Part shown: positions 61,801-64,000 of the stretch, in pieces
Layout of the letters: the number at the start of each line of letters is the position of its first letter
Numbering within the stretch: position 1 is the stretch's first letter
Assembly: GCA_034112105.1 (NCBI GenBank)
Contig: JAWUVZ010000096.1
Location: 12,561 to 76,560 of the forward strand
Reading direction: 5' to 3'
Length of the DNA stretch: 64,000 bases
DNA from: Glaciecola sp034112105
Lineage (GTDB): Bacteria > Pseudomonadota > Gammaproteobacteria > Enterobacterales > Alteromonadaceae
Made by a program: the position numbers and the translations under genes
Notes under the pieces: generated by a model
Told to the model about the DNA's origin: nothing
Database searches by the model: none
The model's input: the letters and a program-made list of their open reading frames with translations, nothing else

Positions 61801-64000
61801 TTATACGGTAGCTTCAATAAAGTCTTGTGCAAAGCGCTGCAAAACACCGCCAGCTTCATAAATAGAAACTTCTTCAGCCGTATCTAGGCGACATTTCATT
61901 GGAACCTTGACGGTCTCACCATTTTTGCGGTTTATCACTAGGGTGAGCATTGCTCCAGGCGTAGGTTTCCCCTGAACATCAAAGCTTTCTGTGCCATCGA
62001 TAGATAAGGTTTTGCGTGTTGTGCCAACTTCAAATTCAAGTGGTAATACGCCCATGCCAATCAAATTGGTACGGTGAATACGCTCAAAACCTTCAGCAGC
62101 AATTACTTCAACACCGGCTAAGCGGACCCCCTTGGCTGCCCAGTCGCGTGACGAACCCTGACCATAATCTGCACCTGCGACTATGATAAGAGGCTGTTTG
62201 CGCTCCATATAAGTTTCAATGGCTTCCCACATTCGCGTAACCGTGCCTTCGGGTTCAATTCTAGCAAACGAACCTTCTTGCAGTTTACCGTCGACGATTG
62301 CCATTTCATTTTTTAGTCTTGGGTTGGCAAAAGTGGCGCGCTGGGCTGTCAAATGATCGCCGCGATGAGTTGCATATGAGTTAAAGTCAACTTCTGGCAA
62401 GCCCATCTTATGCAAATACTCGCCGGCAGCGCTATCCATTTGTATTGCATTGGACGGTGATAAGTGATCCGTGGTGATATTGTCGCCTAATACAGCCAGC
62501 GCTCGCATTCCTTGCATGCTGCGTTCGCCGGCTAAAGCGCCTTCCCAGTATGGGGGTCTGCGAATATAAGTGCTTTGTGGACGCCATGCATATAATGGAT
62601 CGTTGTCTTCTCCATAATCGACAGTTAAGTCGAACATCGGATTATAAACTTTGCGGAATTGCTCCGGTTTGACGCTTGATTTTACTACGGCATCAATTTC
62701 TTCATCAGTTGGCCAAATATCCATCAAGCGAATATCGTTGCCTTGTGCATCTTTACCAAGCACATCTTTTTCAATATCGAAGCGAATAGTACCAGCAATA
62801 GCATAAGCCACAACAAGAGGTGGACTGGCTAAAAATGCTTGATCAGCATGCGGGTGAATGCGCCCATCAAAATTACGGTTGCCTGACAATACAGCCGTAG
62901 CATATAAATCGCGTTGTTTAATTTCTTCTTCAATTTTAGGATCAAGTGCGCCACTCATGCCATTACATGATGTGCAGGCAAAACCTACAATACCAAAGCC
63001 TAAGGTTTCTAGTTCAGGTAACAACGCCGCTTCTTCTAAATATAATTGCACAGCTTTAGAGCCGGGCGCTAAGGAACTTTTCACCCAAGGTTTTCTTAAC
63101 AAACCCAACTTATTTGCGTTACGAGCAATCAGTCCTGCCGCAATCATGTTGCGCGGGTTGCTGGTGTTAGTACAACTAGTAATAGCGGCGATAATCACGG
63201 CGCCATCTGGCATTTTACCTTCTTCATTTTCTACTACACCACTAATGCCTTTTGCCGCTAAATCAGCAGTAGCTACGCGGCTATGTGGATTGGAAGGGCC
63301 CGCTATGTTGCGTCCAACTGATGACAAATCAAAGCTCAATACTCGCTCGTATTCTGCTGTGATTAAATCGTCTGCCCACAAACCAGTATGCTTGGCATAC
63401 TGTTCAACTAATTTAACCTGGTCATCTTCGCGGCCCGTTAGTGTTAGATAGTCGATTGTTTGTTTATCAATATAGAACATAGCCGCTGTTGCGCCGTATT
63501 CTGGTGTCATATTCGAAATGGTTGCTCTGTCCCCTAACGTTAAGTGTTTAGTGCCTTCACCATAAAACTCTAAATACGAAGAAACGACTTTTTGAGCACG
63601 TAAGTATTCAGTGAGCGCAAGAACAAGATCGGTTGCTGTGATACCTGGTTGCGGCTTACCAGTTAATTCAACACCAATAATATCGGGTAAGCGCATATAC
63701 GAAGCTCGGCCCAACATAACGCTTTCAGCTTCTAAACCACCAACGCCCACCGCAATGCCGCCGAGGGGAGCGACCATGGGCGTGTGGCTGTCAGTTCCGA
63801 CTAAGGTGTCAGGGAAAGCCACTCCATGTCTTTCTTGAATTACTGGTGACTTACGCTCTAATTTGATTTGATGAAGAATAGCGTTACCTTGAGGGATAAC
63901 GTCGACATTTTTAAATGCAGTTTTTGTCCAATTGATGAAATGAAAACGGGCTTCATTACGACGATCCTCAATGGCTCTGTTTTTTGCAAAAGCGTCCGTT
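61801..64000 (-). CDS. acnD: Fe/S-dependent 2-methylisocitrate dehydratase AcnD (truncated by window end)
   Basis: AcnD dehydrates 2-methylcitrate to 2-methylaconitate. The frame is open to the right edge, so about 732 C-terminal residues of an expected 860-870 are visible. An internal ATG at 63822 is not the start, because family sequence (RFHFINWTKTAFKNVDVIPQ, GNAILHQIKLE) continues upstream of it. Iron-sulfur ligands are seen in TSCTNTSNP and FACTSCNGMSG. The C-terminal swivel domain has GADYGQGSSRDWAAKGVRLAGV. The tandem order with prpF identifies it as AcnD rather than AcnA. Confidence 0.93.
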   Translation of the reverse strand, partial: TDAFAKNRAIEDRRNEARFHFINWTKTAFKNVDVIPQGNAILHQIKLERKSPVIQERHGVAFPDTLVGTDSHTPMVAPLGGIAVGVGGLEAESVMLGRASYMRLPDIIGVELTGKPQPGITATDLVLALTEYLRAQKVVSSYLEFYGEGTKHLTLGDRATISNMTPEYGATAAMFYIDKQTIDYLTLTGREDDQVKLVEQYAKHTGLWADDLITAEYERVLSFDLSSVGRNIAGPSNPHSRVATADLAAKGISGVVENEEGKMPDGAVIIAAITSCTNTSNPRNMIAAGLIARNANKLGLLRKPWVKSSLAPGSKAVQLYLEEAALLPELETLGFGIVGFACTSCNGMSGALDPKIEEEIKQRDLYATAVLSGNRNFDGRIHPHADQAFLASPPLVVAYAIAGTIRFDIEKDVLGKDAQGNDIRLMDIWPTDEEIDAVVKSSVKPEQFRKVYNPMFDLTVDYGEDNDPLYAWRPQSTYIRRPPYWEGALAGERSMQGMRALAVLGDNITTDHLSPSNAIQMDSAAGEYLHKMGLPEVDFNSYATHRGDHLTAQRATFANPRLKNEMAIVDGKLQEGSFARIEPEGTVTRMWEAIETYMERKQPLIIVAGADYGQGSSRDWAAKGVRLAGVEVIAAEGFERIHRTNLIGMGVLPLEFEVGTTRKTLSIDGTESFDVQGKPTPGAMLTLVINRKNGETVKVPMKCRLDTAEEVSIYEAGGVLQRFAQDFIEATV

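Noticed and set aside
63822..64000. Internal ATG at 63822 as the acnD start
   Set aside because: The frame stays open to the window edge and encodes conserved aconitase sequence upstream of that ATG.

Overview
The window looks like a chromosomal segment of a marine gammaproteobacterium of the Alteromonadales (Glaciecola/Paraglaciecola-like). This is inferred from AT-rich DNA, the close match of housekeeping proteins (ArcA, PmbA, TrmB, MutY, YggX, DnaB, YghU, S6/S18/L9) to gammaproteobacterial families, and several multidomain sensors with N-terminal beta-propellers. No taxonomic search was possible. There is no sign of a prophage, plasmid or CRISPR locus. One IS3-family element is present.

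Layout. 1-3.4 kb: the 3' part of galactokinase, a Gfo/Idh oxidoreductase and a lipoprotein alpha/beta hydrolase. 3.6-9.4 kb, minus strand: a beta-propeller GGDEF-EAL sensor and a DUF885 protein. 9.6-17.9 kb: housekeeping genes darP, pmbA, arcA, glgA, rsmC, trmB, mutY, yggX and tRNA-Phe(GAA). 18-25.4 kb: accessory genes, including a transglutaminase-like TPR lipoprotein, a DUF6065 protein, a truncated flavoprotein monooxygenase remnant, an iodotyrosine-deiodinase-like nitroreductase, a ThrE-type exporter, an SDR and a methyltransferase.

25.4-36.8 kb, minus strand: a seven-gene catabolic operon. Its order is PrpR-like sigma-54 activator, TonB-dependent receptor, class III CoA-transferase, HMG-CoA-lyase-like enzyme, HyuA, HyuB and an isochorismatase-type amidohydrolase. 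It is preceded by a clear -24/-12 promoter and a near-perfect 14-bp dyad at an enhancer-like distance. This is the best candidate for an undescribed system: uptake, ATP-dependent opening of a cyclic amide, amidase cleavage, CoA activation and C-C cleavage under one activator.

37.5-42.2 kb: rpsF-rpsR-rplI, with a candidate S6:S18 leader and no priB, followed by a thiolase and arsC-acr3. 42.4-48.9 kb: a MOSC protein, an ECF sigma factor/membrane partner/DUF4097-like cluster, a GHSRGG hydrolase-like protein coupled to chrA, and dnaB. 48.9-49.8 kb: a 916-bp AT-rich gap holding an eight-unit, 16-bp-period array with an AATCTAG core and a long hairpin. 49.8-59.4 kb: a subtilase with three internal repeats, a decayed IS3 element, and an overlapping hybrid histidine kinase / GGDEF-EAL response regulator pair. 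59.5-64 kb, minus strand: yghU, prpF and the 3' part of acnD, the last two belonging to the methylcitrate cycle.
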